Source: Citricoccus sp. CH26A (GTDB lineage Bacteria; Actinomycetota; Actinomycetes; Actinomycetales; Micrococcaceae). From it: a stretch of 64,000 nucleotides of DNA. The position numbers and the translations under genes are program-made. Position 1 is the first letter of the stretch. Each line of letters begins with the position of its first letter. Below the pieces are notes generated by a model. The model did not search any database and was not told the origin of the DNA. It worked only from the letters and a program-made list of their open reading frames with translations. The DNA lies in assembly GCF_000224415.1 (NCBI RefSeq), contig NZ_AFXQ01000005.1:1-64000 (forward strand). Reading direction: 5' to 3'. Shown in pieces: positions 34,061 to 42,699 of the stretch.

Positions 34061-35839
34061 TCAGTCCACGGGCAGCGGCCGCGGCGCGGGCTGCGCACCG
34101 GCCATGGACTCCGCCATGTACTCGGCCACCACGTTGCGCGAGATCGGCAGGTCCAGCACGAACACGCCCTCGGCACCCCGGGCCACCCAGTCCTTCAGGG
34201 CATCCAGGTCGGTCAGGCTGCGGGCCTTGACGCCCTCGGCCCCGAAGGCGCGCCCGACGGCGGCGAAGTCCACCTCCTCGATGAGCATCGCCTCCTCGTC
34301 CAGGCCCCGGACGGCGTACTGGTGCAGTTCGGCCCCGTAGGCGGCGTCGTTGAACACGACCACCACGCCGGAGCGGGCCTGGCGCACGAAGCTCTCGAGA
34401 TCGGCCAGGGCCATCAGCCCGCCACCGTCGCCGGTGACGAGCACCGTGGTGCGCTCCGGCCGGGCCGCGGCGGCACCCACGGCGGACGGGAAGCCCAGCC
34501 CGATCGACTGGAACGCCGTGCCGACGAACGTATGGGAGCGCGCGTCCGGCACCGAGCACATCAGGGGCACCCAGCCGATGAAGTGGCCGCCGTCCTGCAC
34601 GAAGGTCCGTTCGGCCGGCAGGATCTCCTCCAGCGCCAGGGCCATGGACCGCGGGTTCAGCCGGCCGTCCTCGGCGAGTCCGTCCTCCACGGACCCGTCG
34701 GCCCTCACCGTCTCCAACCTCGGGGCCGCCGGGATGGGCTGCCGGGCGCGCCAGCCGCCGTCGGGACGGCCGTTCTCGTCCGGCGTGGCACCCAGCGCCG
34801 CCGCCAGGGCGCCCAGGGCTACCCCGGCGTCGGACACCAGGAAGTGATCGGTGCGCTCGTGGCGCTTCCAGTCCCGCGTGTCGACCTGCAGCACGGTCGC
34901 CTCGGCTCCGAAGAGGGTGCCGTAACGCAACTGGAACGGGTTCATCCCGGCGCCGACGACGAGCACGACGTCGGCCTGGCGCATGATCTCCGCGCGGTCC
35001 AGCCGCGCGAAGCCGCCGGCGATGCCCAGGTCGCCCTCGGGCCCGGCCACGTTGCGGGCCATCACGGAGGTCGCGATGAAGGCTCCCAGCCCGTCGGCCA
35101 GCCGGCGCAGGGCCTCCGGCGCCCCGGGGGAGTCCACGACACCGCGGCCGGCGACGATCAACGGGCGCTCGGCGCCGTGCAGGGCGGCCAGGAAGGGAGC
35201 GAGCTCGGCACCAGTCGGGACCGGCAGGGACCCGTGGAGGGGCGCCTCGACCGTCGGTCCGTCCGACCCGGTGGCGCCGCGCACCGGCGCCTCGACCAGG
35301 TCATAGGGGATGGCGACCACGATGGGCCGGGACTCGGCACGGGCGCGGGCGTAGGCATCGCGCACCTGGGCGGCGGGGTCGTGGTCGTTCAGGCGGACGG
35401 TCTCGACGCCGGCCGCGGCCGCCATGCCGACCTGGTCCACGTCGAAGAAGCGCGGACCGGTGGTGGGGGCATCCCCGATGATCAGCACCAGCGGGATGCG
35501 CGCCAGGGCGGACTCGGCCAGGGCGGTCAGGGTGTTCGTGAACCCGGCGCCGTAGGTGACCGTGGCGGTGGCGAGCCGTCCCGACGCGCGGAAGGCGGCG
35601 TCCGCGGCCGCGACGGCGCCCGCCTCGTGCCGGACGGTGACGAAGGGGAAGCCCGTGCTGGTCAGCTCGCTGATCAGGTGGGCGTTGCCGTTGCCCATCA
35701 GTCCGAACAGGAGGGTGTCCTGCTCGCGGACGACCCGCGCGACGGCCTGGGGGACGGTGGGGACGCGGGTCTCACCGGCGGCGCCGGGCTCCTGCACGGC
35801 GTGGGCGGTGGTCGGGCGGGCATCGGCGACTGCGGTCAT
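34061..35839 (-). CDS. thiamine-diphosphate enzyme of the acetolactate-synthase superfamily
   Basis: A 592-residue ThDP-dependent enzyme with the three-domain order of this superfamily. The activating Glu is in VRHEAGAVAAADAAF (about residue 72), the middle domain carries LIVAGRGV, and the ThDP/Mg motif is GDGGGLMALADLESF with the closing Asn in VVFNDAAYGAE. It lacks an obvious FAD-binding arginine set and has no small regulatory subunit gene nearby, so a catabolic decarboxylase, carboligase or acetolactate-synthase-like role is possible. An Lrp-type regulator lies directly upstream, and phased repeats sit in its promoter. Substrate cannot be assigned. Confidence 0.85.
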   Translation of the reverse strand: MTAVADARPTTAHAVQEPGAAGETRVPTVPQAVARVVREQDTLLFGLMGNGNAHLISELTSTGFPFVTVRHEAGAVAAADAAFRASGRLATATVTYGAGFTNTLTALAESALARIPLVLIIGDAPTTGPRFFDVDQVGMAAAAGVETVRLNDHDPAAQVRDAYARARAESRPIVVAIPYDLVEAPVRGATGSDGPTVEAPLHGSLPVPTGAELAPFLAALHGAERPLIVAGRGVVDSPGAPEALRRLADGLGAFIATSVMARNVAGPEGDLGIAGGFARLDRAEIMRQADVVLVVGAGMNPFQLRYGTLFGAEATVLQVDTRDWKRHERTDHFLVSDAGVALGALAAALGATPDENGRPDGGWRARQPIPAAPRLETVRADGSVEDGLAEDGRLNPRSMALALEEILPAERTFVQDGGHFIGWVPLMCSVPDARSHTFVGTAFQSIGLGFPSAVGAAAARPERTTVLVTGDGGGLMALADLESFVRQARSGVVVVFNDAAYGAELHQYAVRGLDEEAMLIEEVDFAAVGRAFGAEGVKARSLTDLDALKDWVARGAEGVFVLDLPISRNVVAEYMAESMAGAQPAPRPLPVD

Positions 35840-35902
35840 GGCGGCGTTCCTCGTCTCGGGGCATCAGGACTCTCGAGAAGGAGTGTGACCGGCCATCCGG
35901 CG

Positions 35903-35946
35903 CTGTGCAATCAGCCGGCCGACGGCTGGCCAGTCTGTGCAATCTG
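35903..35946. promoter_or_regulatory. phased direct repeats upstream of the ThDP gene
   Basis: The 10-base word CTGTGCAATC occurs at 35903-35912 and again at 35935-35944, 32 bases apart, which is three helical turns. Related TCTGACC words follow at about 35943 and 35973. Same-face repeats are typical of Lrp/AsnC octamer binding, and an Lrp gene starts just beyond. Confidence 0.55.
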
Positions 35947-35984
35947 ACCGGTTCCCTGCCCCCGAGGGTGGACAGTCTGACCAG

Positions 35985-36464
35985 TCAGTCGGCGGAGGCC
36001 GCCACCGCGTGCAGCAGTGGCAGCGTCCGGCCCTGCTCGTGGGTGCGCAACGCCAGCGCGGAGGAGGTCCGCGCGACGCCGGGGACCTGCGAGATCCGGT
36101 CCAGCACGTCCTGCAGGTCCTGGCCGTTGCGGGCCACCACACGCAGGTGCAGGTCGTGGTCACCGGTGACCGTGTAGAGGTCGGTGACCTCGGGGATGGC
36201 GGAGAGGATCGCCTCGGTGACCGGCTCGTGCCCGACGTGCTGGTTGATGTCCACGGAGCAGAACGCCACGAGGTCGTAGCCGAAGCCCGCCGGGTCCACC
36301 TGGGGGACGATCGCGCTGATCACGCCGGCCGCCTGCAGCCGTGCCAACCGGCTGGTGACCGTCCCCCGGGCCACGCCGAGGCGCCGCGCGCACTCGAGCA
36401 CGGGCAGTTGCGGCGAGTCGGTCAGCAGTTGGATGAGCCGGGCGTCGAGGTCATCGGGGCGCAT
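35985..36464 (-). CDS. Lrp/AsnC-family regulator
   Basis: A 159-residue feast/famine regulator: helix-turn-helix at about residues 5-60 (CARRLGVARGTVTSRLARLQ) and an AsnC ligand domain at about 70-150 (VTDLYTVTGDHDLHLRVVARN). Such proteins form octamers and sense amino acids or keto acids. It lies 145 bases upstream of the ThDP enzyme on the same strand, with phased repeats between, so it probably controls that gene. CAGGAT 6 bases before the ATG and no ribosome site again suggest a leaderless message. Confidence 0.9.
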   Translation of the reverse strand: MRPDDLDARLIQLLTDSPQLPVLECARRLGVARGTVTSRLARLQAAGVISAIVPQVDPAGFGYDLVAFCSVDINQHVGHEPVTEAILSAIPEVTDLYTVTGDHDLHLRVVARNGQDLQDVLDRISQVPGVARTSSALALRTHEQGRTLPLLHAVAASAD

Positions 36465-36506
36465 GCCCTCATCCTGCCACCGTCCACGGGCGAGGCGGGC
36501 GGCCGG

Positions 36507-36959
36507 TCAGCGGCCGTGCAGCGCGTTGAGCTGGTCCGCGGCGGACTGGACGGCCTCCTGGGCGGAGGGCTCGTCGTCGTGCTGGTGGCCGCCCTGCTCA
36601 CCGGCCTGCTCCTCGGCCAGCCGCCGCACCTCGGCGATGTCCAGGCCCTTGACCTGGTCCAGCAGCTGGTCGAGCGCGGAACCGGGCAGGGCACCGGCCT
36701 GGGAGAACACCAGCACGCCGCCGCGGAAGGCCATCAGCGTGGGGATGGAGGTGATGCCGGCCATGGCGGCCAGCTGCTGCTCCGCCTCAGTGTCCACCTT
36801 GGCGAAGACGACGTCCGGGTGCTGCTCCGAGGCGGCGTCGAACACGGGGGCGAACTGGCGGCAGGGACCGCACCAGGCGGCCCAGAAGTCCACGAGGACG
36901 GTGTCATTCTCGGCAACGGTGGTGCCGAAGCTGTCGACGGTGAGGTCTACGGTGGCCAT
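36507..36959 (-). CDS. thioredoxin with C-terminal extension
   Basis: A 150-residue protein. The first ~105 residues are a canonical thioredoxin: VLVDFWAAWCGPCRQFAPVF with the CGPC redox pair, FAKVDTEAEQQLAAMAGI, and the cis-proline in SIPTLMAF. The last ~40 residues (EEQAGEQGGHQHDDEPSAQE and on) are acidic and His/Gln-rich, unlike normal thioredoxin, which ends near residue 108. The extension might bind metal or mediate partner contact. Start 36959 follows a GAAGGA site. Actinobacteria carry several thioredoxins; this one is not next to a reductase gene. Confidence 0.9.
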   Translation of the reverse strand: MATVDLTVDSFGTTVAENDTVLVDFWAAWCGPCRQFAPVFDAASEQHPDVVFAKVDTEAEQQLAAMAGITSIPTLMAFRGGVLVFSQAGALPGSALDQLLDQVKGLDIAEVRRLAEEQAGEQGGHQHDDEPSAQEAVQSAADQLNALHGR

Positions 36960-37168
36960 GGGGGTCCTTCCGGATCGAATCGGGGCTCCCAGTCTCAGCG
37001 GCTCCCGCACCCCGGATATTCCCCCACGCCGCCCCACTCATCCTGGGATGGACATCTCCCCGGTCCCTGCCGGGATGATGCGTCCATCGTGACCGGAGGA
37101 ACTGGCGAGACGAGCCGCTCCGGCCGATCCGGGCGCCACCGGATCGCTCCCGACGCCGGCCGGCCGCC

Positions 37169-37633
37169 TCAGGGGTGCGAGCGCACCAGCTCGGAGAGGA
37201 TGCGGGCCAGCTCGGCCCGGTCCTCCTCGGACAGCACGGAGAAGTAGTCCCCGGCCTGCCGGCGCCGTTCCTCACGGACCTGCTCGCGCACTCGGGTGCC
37301 GTCCTCGGTGAGCACGATGCGCGTGGCCCGCCGGTCGGCGGGGTCGGGCCGCCGCTCGACGAGCCCCTGGTCCTGCAACTGGTCGATCACCTCGGTGGCC
37401 GAGCGCGGGGCGATCCGCAGCCTCTCGGCCAGGTCCTTCAGGCGCAGCCCCTCGGCGGCACCGTCCGCGGCGGCCACTCCCCCGGCCACGGCCTGCAGCG
37501 CCCGGAACTGGTACGGCGTCAGGCCGAATGGCGCCAACTGCTCGCCCCAGCCGCGGCGTAGTCGCCGGAAGGCGACGTGCATGAGGTCACCGAGCTCGGG
37601 CGGGGAGGCGGGGGAATCAGCGGGGACCGGCAT
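37169..37633 (-). CDS. MarR-family regulator of the divergent ABC exporter
   Basis: A 154-residue winged-helix protein: LTPYQFRALQAVAGG, LRLKDLAERLRIAPRSATEV as recognition helix, and the wing LVERRPDPADRRATRIVLTEDG, all typical of MarR. It diverges from a multidrug-type ABC exporter, and a perfect 19-base palindrome lies in the shared promoter. Two starts are possible: 37642 (adds MPR) or 37633. The latter is preferred because TAGGAT, which can act as a -10 box or, less well, as a ribosome site, lies 7 bases before it. The long open frame upstream to 38158 is a shadow of the exporter gene. Confidence 0.88.
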   Translation of the reverse strand: MPVPADSPASPPELGDLMHVAFRRLRRGWGEQLAPFGLTPYQFRALQAVAGGVAAADGAAEGLRLKDLAERLRIAPRSATEVIDQLQDQGLVERRPDPADRRATRIVLTEDGTRVREQVREERRRQAGDYFSVLSEEDRAELARILSELVRSHP

Positions 37634-37653
37634 GCGTGGCATCCTACGCGAGA

Positions 37654-37683
37654 TTGACCTGCAACCTCTTAGTGAGGTAACCT
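37654..37683 (+). promoter_or_regulatory. promoter of the ABC exporter
   Basis: TTGACC (37654-37659) and TAACCT (37678-37683) separated by 18 bases. The -10 box is inside the MarR palindrome, so repressor binding would block transcription. Confidence 0.7.
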
Positions 37684-37688
37684 CACTA
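37670..37688. promoter_or_regulatory. MarR operator (19-base perfect palindrome)
   Basis: TAGTGAGGT and ACCTCACTA flank a central A. It lies 28-37 bases from the MarR starts and 54 bases before the ABC exporter start, overlapping the exporter's -10 box. MarR-family dimers bind sites of this length and symmetry. Confidence 0.85.
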
Positions 37689-37741
37689 CATCCCCACCCC
37701 CGACCTCGCCACGGAGGCCCCTCACGAAGGAGCGCCCACCC

Positions 37742-39694
37742 ATGAGTTCCCCCACCACCTCCCTCACGGCCCCCGCCACCCCGGGCACCGCGCCCGGCCG
37801 CGGCGGCAGCGGTCGAGGGCCCACACGGCCCGACCCCGCGGACCGGGCGCAGCTGAGGCGCCACCCCGTCTCCCTGCGCCGCATCGCGGCCCTCTTCGTC
37901 CCGCACCGGGCGACCATTGCCGTCGTGGTCCTGCTGATCACCGTCTCCTCCGTCGTCAACCTGGCCCAGCCGTTCCTGGTGCGCGGCGTCATCGACGACG
38001 CCCTGCCGCACCAGGATGTCCCCCTGCTCTCGGCCCTCACCGCCGCCATGGTGCTGGTCGCCGCCCTCACCGCGGCCATCGGCGTGGTCCAGACCTGGAT
38101 GGCCACGAGGATGGGCCAGCGGGTCATGCACACCCTGCGCGTGGACCTCTTCACCCACCTGCAGAGGCAGTCGCTGTCCTTCTTCACCCGGACCCGTGGC
38201 GGTGAGGTCCAGTCCCGCCTCACCAACGACATCGCGGGCATGCAGTCCGTGGTCACCTCCACGGCCACCGGTGTCGCCACCAACGTCACGACCACCGTCG
38301 CCACCGCGGTCGCCATGGTCGCCCTGTCCCCGCAGCTGTCCCTGATCTCATTGCTGGTGCTGCCCCCGGCCATCTGGCTCTCCCGCAAGGTCGCGCTGAT
38401 CCGCCGCAAGGTCACCGACGAACGCCAGCAGACCCTGGCCGCCCTGCACACCCAGGTCGAGGAGGGCCTGTCCGTCTCCGGCGTGCGGCTGGCCAAGACC
38501 CTGGGCACCACCACCCGCGACGCCGCCCGCTTCACCGATCGCTCCGAGGCCCTGATCGACCTGGAGATGCGCTCGCAGCTGGCCGGCCGCTGGCGGATGG
38601 CGACCATGCAGGTCGTCTTCGCCGCGATCCCCGCGGTCATCTACCTCGCGGCCGGCTTCCCCGCGACCTCCGGGGGGATGACCATCGGCACGCTCGTGGC
38701 GTTCACAGCACTGCAGGGCACCGTGTTCCGTCCCGTGATGGGCCTGCTGAACATCGGCGTCCAGTGGGTCACCGCCCTGGCCTTCTTCTCCCGCATCTTC
38801 GAGTACCTGGACCTGGACCCGCAGGTCAGGCCGCCGGCCGATCCGGTCCCGCTGGACCCGGAGCGGGTGCGCGGCGAGGTCCGCTTCGAACGGGCCTCCT
38901 TCACCTACGACGACGGCGCCGCCCCCGCCACGGGTGCGTCACCCACCGGTGGGCGCCCGGTCCTGGACCGCATCGACCTGGTGATGCCCGCGGGGTCCAC
39001 GACCGCCGTCGTCGGCTCGACCGGCTCCGGCAAGTCCACCCTGGCCTCCCTGCTGCCCCGGTTGCACGACGTCACCGCGGGGCGGGTCACGATCGACGGG
39101 GTCGACGTGCGCGAGATCGACCCGGAGGTGCTGTCGAGGATCGTCGGGGTGGTCTCCCAGGAGACGTACCTGATCCACGCCACCGTGCGGGAGAACCTGC
39201 TGCTGGCCGACCCGGACGCCACCGACGCCAGGCTCTGGGAGGTGCTCGGTGCGGCGTCCCTCGCGGACACCGTCGCCGCCCTGCCCGAGGGACTGGACAC
39301 GGTGGTGGGCGCCCGCGGCCACCGCTTCTCCGGGGGTGAGCAGCAGCGGCTGGCGATCGCCCGGACTATCCTGCGCAACCCGCCGGTGCTGGTGCTGGAC
39401 GAGGCCACCTCCGCCCTGGACAACACCACCGAGGCCCGCGTGCAGGCCGCACTGGACCGGTTGGCGGTGGGCCGGACCACGCTGATGATCGCCCACCGGC
39501 TGTCCACCGTGACCGGGGCCGACCAGGTGGTGGTGCTGGAGGGCGGACGGATCGTGGAACAGGGCGACCCCGCCGGGCTGCTGGCCGCCGGCGGGCCGTT
39601 CGCCACCCTGGCCGCGCACCGCGAGGACGGGCGCACTCCCGGCACGAGCGCCGGCCACGCCCACGGCAGGGACCGGGTCGAGACCCTGGCCTGA
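37742..39694 (+). CDS. ABC exporter, fused permease and ATPase
   Basis: A 650-residue half-transporter. Residues about 45-335 are a six-helix type-IV exporter membrane domain; about 360-610 are the ATPase with Walker A VVGSTGSGKSTLASLL, the Q-loop VSQETYLI, signature FSGGEQQRLAIAR, Walker B VLVLDEATSALD and the switch His in IAHRLSTV. The first 35 residues are Pro/Gly/Thr-rich. It functions as a homodimer exporting lipids, peptides or drugs. The GAAGGAG site before ATG is strong. Control by the divergent MarR protein through the palindrome at 37670 suggests induction by a toxic compound. Confidence 0.93.
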   Translation: MSSPTTSLTAPATPGTAPGRGGSGRGPTRPDPADRAQLRRHPVSLRRIAALFVPHRATIAVVVLLITVSSVVNLAQPFLVRGVIDDALPHQDVPLLSALTAAMVLVAALTAAIGVVQTWMATRMGQRVMHTLRVDLFTHLQRQSLSFFTRTRGGEVQSRLTNDIAGMQSVVTSTATGVATNVTTTVATAVAMVALSPQLSLISLLVLPPAIWLSRKVALIRRKVTDERQQTLAALHTQVEEGLSVSGVRLAKTLGTTTRDAARFTDRSEALIDLEMRSQLAGRWRMATMQVVFAAIPAVIYLAAGFPATSGGMTIGTLVAFTALQGTVFRPVMGLLNIGVQWVTALAFFSRIFEYLDLDPQVRPPADPVPLDPERVRGEVRFERASFTYDDGAAPATGASPTGGRPVLDRIDLVMPAGSTTAVVGSTGSGKSTLASLLPRLHDVTAGRVTIDGVDVREIDPEVLSRIVGVVSQETYLIHATVRENLLLADPDATDARLWEVLGAASLADTVAALPEGLDTVVGARGHRFSGGEQQRLAIARTILRNPPVLVLDEATSALDNTTEARVQAALDRLAVGRTTLMIAHRLSTVTGADQVVVLEGGRIVEQGDPAGLLAAGGPFATLAAHREDGRTPGTSAGHAHGRDRVETLA

Positions 39695-39771
39695 GTCCGT
39701 CCGCGGTCGCGCGCAGGCCGGCCGGGCGGTGCGCTTCCCCATTCCCCGGTGCGGAATCTTCCCTCCTGACG

Positions 39772-39800
39772 TTGCCGGATCCCGCCGCCCGGCGTAGATC
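39772..39800 (+). promoter_or_regulatory. promoter of the SDR gene
   Basis: TTGCCG (39772-39777) and TAGATC (39795-39800) with a 17-base spacer, giving a leader of about 100 bases before the short-chain dehydrogenase start. Confidence 0.5.
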
Positions 39801-39909
39801 TGGTTCCAGAACATCCACCGCACATCCACCGTGAGGACCTCCGGAGGACCATCCGCCTGCAGGACCTGGTCCCCCCGAGCCGGCCTCCGCCGTGAACGAG
39901 GAGATCCCC

Positions 39910-40671
39910 ATGTCCCAGCGCGTACTCGTCACCGCCGGCGCCTCCGGCATCGGACTGGCCATCGCCCGGGCCTTCGTCGCGAACGGTGACCGCGTCCACA
40001 TCGCGGACATCGACCCGGATGCCGTCGAGGCCGCCCTGGCCGAGCACCCGGGTCTCACCGCCTCCGTGGGCGACGTGTCCCGGGCCGCCGACGTCGACGC
40101 CATGATGGCCGACGTCCGCTCGGAGCTCGGCGGGTTGGACGTGCTGGTCTCCAACGCCGGCATCGCCGGCCCCACCGCGCCCGTGGAGGACTACGACCCG
40201 GACGCCTGGGCCGCCGTCGTGGACGTCAACCTCAACGGCACCTTCGAGGTGGCCCGCAAGGCCGTTCCGCTGCTGAAGGAGAACGGGCGCGGTTCGATCA
40301 TCGTCATGTCCTCCCTGGCCGGGCGCTTCGGCTACCCGAACCGGATCGCCTACGCCACCACCAAGTGGGGCCTGGTCGGGTTCACCAAGACCCTGTCCCT
40401 GGAGCTCGGCCCCCACGGGATCACGGTGAATTCCATCCACCCCGGTGGCGTCAACGGACCCCGCCTGGAGAGGGTGTTCGAGGGCCGTGCCCAGGCCTCC
40501 GGTCGCAGCGTCGAGGAGGAGCGGGAGGCAGCCCTGGAGAACCAGGCCATCAAGTCCTTCACCGACCCGGCCGACATCGCCGCCCTGGCCGTGTTCCTGG
40601 CCAGCCCTGCCGCCCGGACCATCTCCGGCCAGCAGCTGAACATCGACGGGGACTCCAAGGCAGCGCAGTGA
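39910..40671 (+). CDS. short-chain dehydrogenase/reductase
   Basis: A 253-residue classical SDR. Cofactor motif VTAGASGIGLAIA at the N-terminus; an acidic ADIDPD turn after the second strand suggests NAD rather than NADP; NAG in VSNAGIAGP; the catalytic pair is Ser134/135 (MSSLAG) and Tyr148-x-x-x-Lys (YATTK). TISGQQLNIDGD is the usual C-terminal dimer motif. GAGGAG lies 6 bases before ATG 39910, which is therefore preferred over the in-frame ATG at 39892. Substrate is some alcohol, sugar or 3-hydroxyacid; context gives no clue. Confidence 0.9.
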   Translation: MSQRVLVTAGASGIGLAIARAFVANGDRVHIADIDPDAVEAALAEHPGLTASVGDVSRAADVDAMMADVRSELGGLDVLVSNAGIAGPTAPVEDYDPDAWAAVVDVNLNGTFEVARKAVPLLKENGRGSIIVMSSLAGRFGYPNRIAYATTKWGLVGFTKTLSLELGPHGITVNSIHPGGVNGPRLERVFEGRAQASGRSVEEEREAALENQAIKSFTDPADIAALAVFLASPAARTISGQQLNIDGDSKAAQ

Positions 40672-40723
40672 CCACCCTCCGGGCGGGGGCGGCTGACGGC
40701 CACGACGCGTGCTTGACGGCCCG

Positions 40724-40740
40724 GTCAACCCCGGGTTGAC
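40724..40740. promoter_or_regulatory. 17-base palindrome before the carboxypeptidase
   Basis: GTCAACCC-C-GGGTTGAC is perfectly symmetric and lies 117 bases before the secreted carboxypeptidase. It could be an operator or part of the SDR terminator. No cognate regulator is linked. Confidence 0.4.
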
Positions 40741-40856
40741 TTGGGTGATCCGCGTCACACGCCCCCGGGTGGCAGGCCTCCGTCCTCATGGTGGTTCCCC
40801 GTAGAACCCGCCGCGCCCCGGCCCCCACCCGGCCGGGGCCGTCCCGAGAGGATGCC

Positions 40857-41975
40857 ATGACCCGCTCATCACACTCCGCACCGCACGCCTCCGCGCCACA
40901 CTCCTCCGGCTCGCAGCGTTACCCGCGCCCCCGGGGCCGCCGGCTGGCCGCCCTCACCCTCGCCGCCGGCCTGGCGCTGGGGTCCGGGCTGGCGGCCCCA
41001 CCGGCCTTCGCCGTGGGCAAGGGACCGAACTACGGCGGCAACGAGACCATCAACACCTCGATCCTCACCACCTACGACGAGCTGGTGGCGGAGTTGCACA
41101 CACAGGAGGCCAAGCAACCGGCCATGGAGCTGGAGGTCATCGGGCAGACCGTGAAGGGCCGGGACATCCACCTGGTCAAGTACCTCTCCGACCCGCAGAA
41201 CCCGACCATCCTCTACCTGACCCAGCAGCACGGCAACGAGCAGCTCACCACGGAGGGAGCGCTGTCCTTCATCAGGTCGCTCGGCACCGGCAAGAACCAG
41301 GGCGTGCTGGACGGGGTCAACATCCTCGTGGTGCCGATGCTCAACGCGGATGGTGCCATGGGTGACGTGGACTTCTCCCTGGACGACTACATCGCGTCCG
41401 GGGACCGTCACCTGACCCGGTACAACGCCCACGAGGTGGACCTGAACCGGGACCACATCGCCAAGGTCGAGCCGGAGACTCGGGCCCTGCACGAGAACGT
41501 GCTGCAGGCCTACGACATCGACTACATGATCGACCTGCACCACCAGGGTTCCCGGTCCCAGGCCGACGGTGAACTGGTCTCCGGGTCGATCCTGCATCCG
41601 ACCACCCCGAATGTGGACGCCGAGGTCCTGGACGGGTCCAAGCGACTCGGCTCGATCGTCCACGGCGCCATCGAGCCGACCGGCTGGGGCCACCTGGGCA
41701 AGTACGTGGGCGGCGCCACCGAGAACATCGCGCGCAACGGCATCGCCGTGGAGTACGGCATCTCCACGCTGCTGTTCGAGATGCGCGGGATGTCCGACCA
41801 CTCCAACCCCGGTTCCGTCCTGGGCCAGAAGTCGAACGGTTACCTGATCAAGCAGACCGTGACCACGCTGGAGTCCACGGCACGCGCGATCGCCGACGGG
41901 TCGATCGAGGCCGCGGACACCACCTTCTGGAACACCTTGACGGCGCAGTCGAACGCGGGGTGGCCCGCCGAGTAG
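40857..41975 (+). CDS. secreted M14-family zinc carboxypeptidase
   Basis: A 372-residue pre-protein. Residues 1-52 form a long signal peptide: a basic region (RYPRPRGRRLAAL), a hydrophobic core (LAAGLALGSGLAA) and a cleavage site AFA. The mature part is an M14 carboxypeptidase with zinc ligands His125 and Glu128 (QQHGNEQ) and His228 (DLHHQG), and catalytic Glu308 in LLFEMRGMS. IGQTVKGRDIHLVKY is the typical lead-in. It would trim C-terminal residues from peptides outside the cell, or modify cell-wall peptides. A GAGAGGA site precedes ATG. The very strong hairpin at 42001 ends the transcript. Confidence 0.9.
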   Translation: MTRSSHSAPHASAPHSSGSQRYPRPRGRRLAALTLAAGLALGSGLAAPPAFAVGKGPNYGGNETINTSILTTYDELVAELHTQEAKQPAMELEVIGQTVKGRDIHLVKYLSDPQNPTILYLTQQHGNEQLTTEGALSFIRSLGTGKNQGVLDGVNILVVPMLNADGAMGDVDFSLDDYIASGDRHLTRYNAHEVDLNRDHIAKVEPETRALHENVLQAYDIDYMIDLHHQGSRSQADGELVSGSILHPTTPNVDAEVLDGSKRLGSIVHGAIEPTGWGHLGKYVGGATENIARNGIAVEYGISTLLFEMRGMSDHSNPGSVLGQKSNGYLIKQTVTTLESTARAIADGSIEAADTTFWNTLTAQSNAGWPAE

Positions 41976-41998
41976 CCTGGCCGCCCTCACCGGCTGCC

Positions 41999-42054
41999 GG
42001 TCGATGGATGGCGCGGAGCCCCGGGGTCCGGGTGCTCCGCGCCATCCATCGACC
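41999..42054. terminator. very long hairpin between convergent genes
   Basis: A perfect 21-bp stem, arms 41999-42019 and 42034-42054 (left core TCGATGGATGGCGCGGAGC), loop of 14 bases. It lies 23 bases past the carboxypeptidase and 55 bases past the convergent HdeD-like gene, serving the former and possibly both. Confidence 0.85.
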
Positions 42055-42108
42055 ACCGGCCCCGCTGGGCGCGCCGTCAGGCCCGACGGGCGTCAGCAGG
42101 GCGGATCG

Positions 42109-42699
42109 TCACACGCGGCGCACCCGGAAGGCGCTGATGATGGTGATCAGCCCGAACACCACGCCGTAGATCCCGACGACGAGCACCAGGGCACCCAGCG
42201 CGACGAGCGGGTTCACGAACATGACGACCGCCAGCACGATCGCGACGACCACGTTGATCAGGCCCAGGAAACTGCCCCACTTCCCGGATCGGCGGTCGGT
42301 GATCTCGAGCAGGCCGCGCACCGCCAGGCCGATGGCGAGGATCCACAGCACGGCGACCCCGCCCACCACGGCCACGGCATAGGGGAAGACCACCAGGGCC
42401 AGGCCGGCCAGGATCGCCGCCACCCCGCCGAGCAGGGGCATCCCCCACCGGCGGCCGGTACTCTTGCGCTGGCCCGCGATCGCGCAGCCGGTGACCCCGT
42501 CCAGGACGAGCCAGATCCCGATGACGATGCTCAGCGCCGCGGCTGCGGCTCCCGGCATGAAGACCATGACGAGGCCGAAGACCAGGGCGAGGACACCGCG
42601 GACGAGCAGCCACCAGAAGACCGTCGCCCTGAGGTCGTCCCTCGCCCGGCCGAGGGCGTCCCAGCCCTCCGCTCGGCGGTTGTCAGTGCCCCTGGCCAT
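42109..42699 (-). CDS. HdeD-family (DUF308) membrane protein
   Basis: A 196-residue membrane protein with six predicted helices arranged as the repeated pairs of the HdeD/DUF308 family (LVRGVLALVFGLVMVFMP, LSIVIGIWLVLDGVTG, GVAAILAGLALVVFPYAV, VVAIVLAVVMFVNPLVAL). HdeD in E. coli belongs to an acid-resistance island; function elsewhere is unknown. The N-terminal 25 residues are polar and charged. GGGAGG precedes the ATG. It lies next to a catalase, so stress response is plausible. Confidence 0.88.
   Translation of the reverse strand: MARGTDNRRAEGWDALGRARDDLRATVFWWLLVRGVLALVFGLVMVFMPGAAAAALSIVIGIWLVLDGVTGCAIAGQRKSTGRRWGMPLLGGVAAILAGLALVVFPYAVAVVGGVAVLWILAIGLAVRGLLEITDRRSGKWGSFLGLINVVVAIVLAVVMFVNPLVALGALVLVVGIYGVVFGLITIISAFRVRRV

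Noticed and set aside
34061-35839. Naming the ThDP enzyme as biosynthetic acetolactate synthase (ilvB)
   Set aside because: No ilvN or ilvC neighbours, and the sequence lacks features that I could assign specifically to the biosynthetic enzyme; kept as superfamily only.
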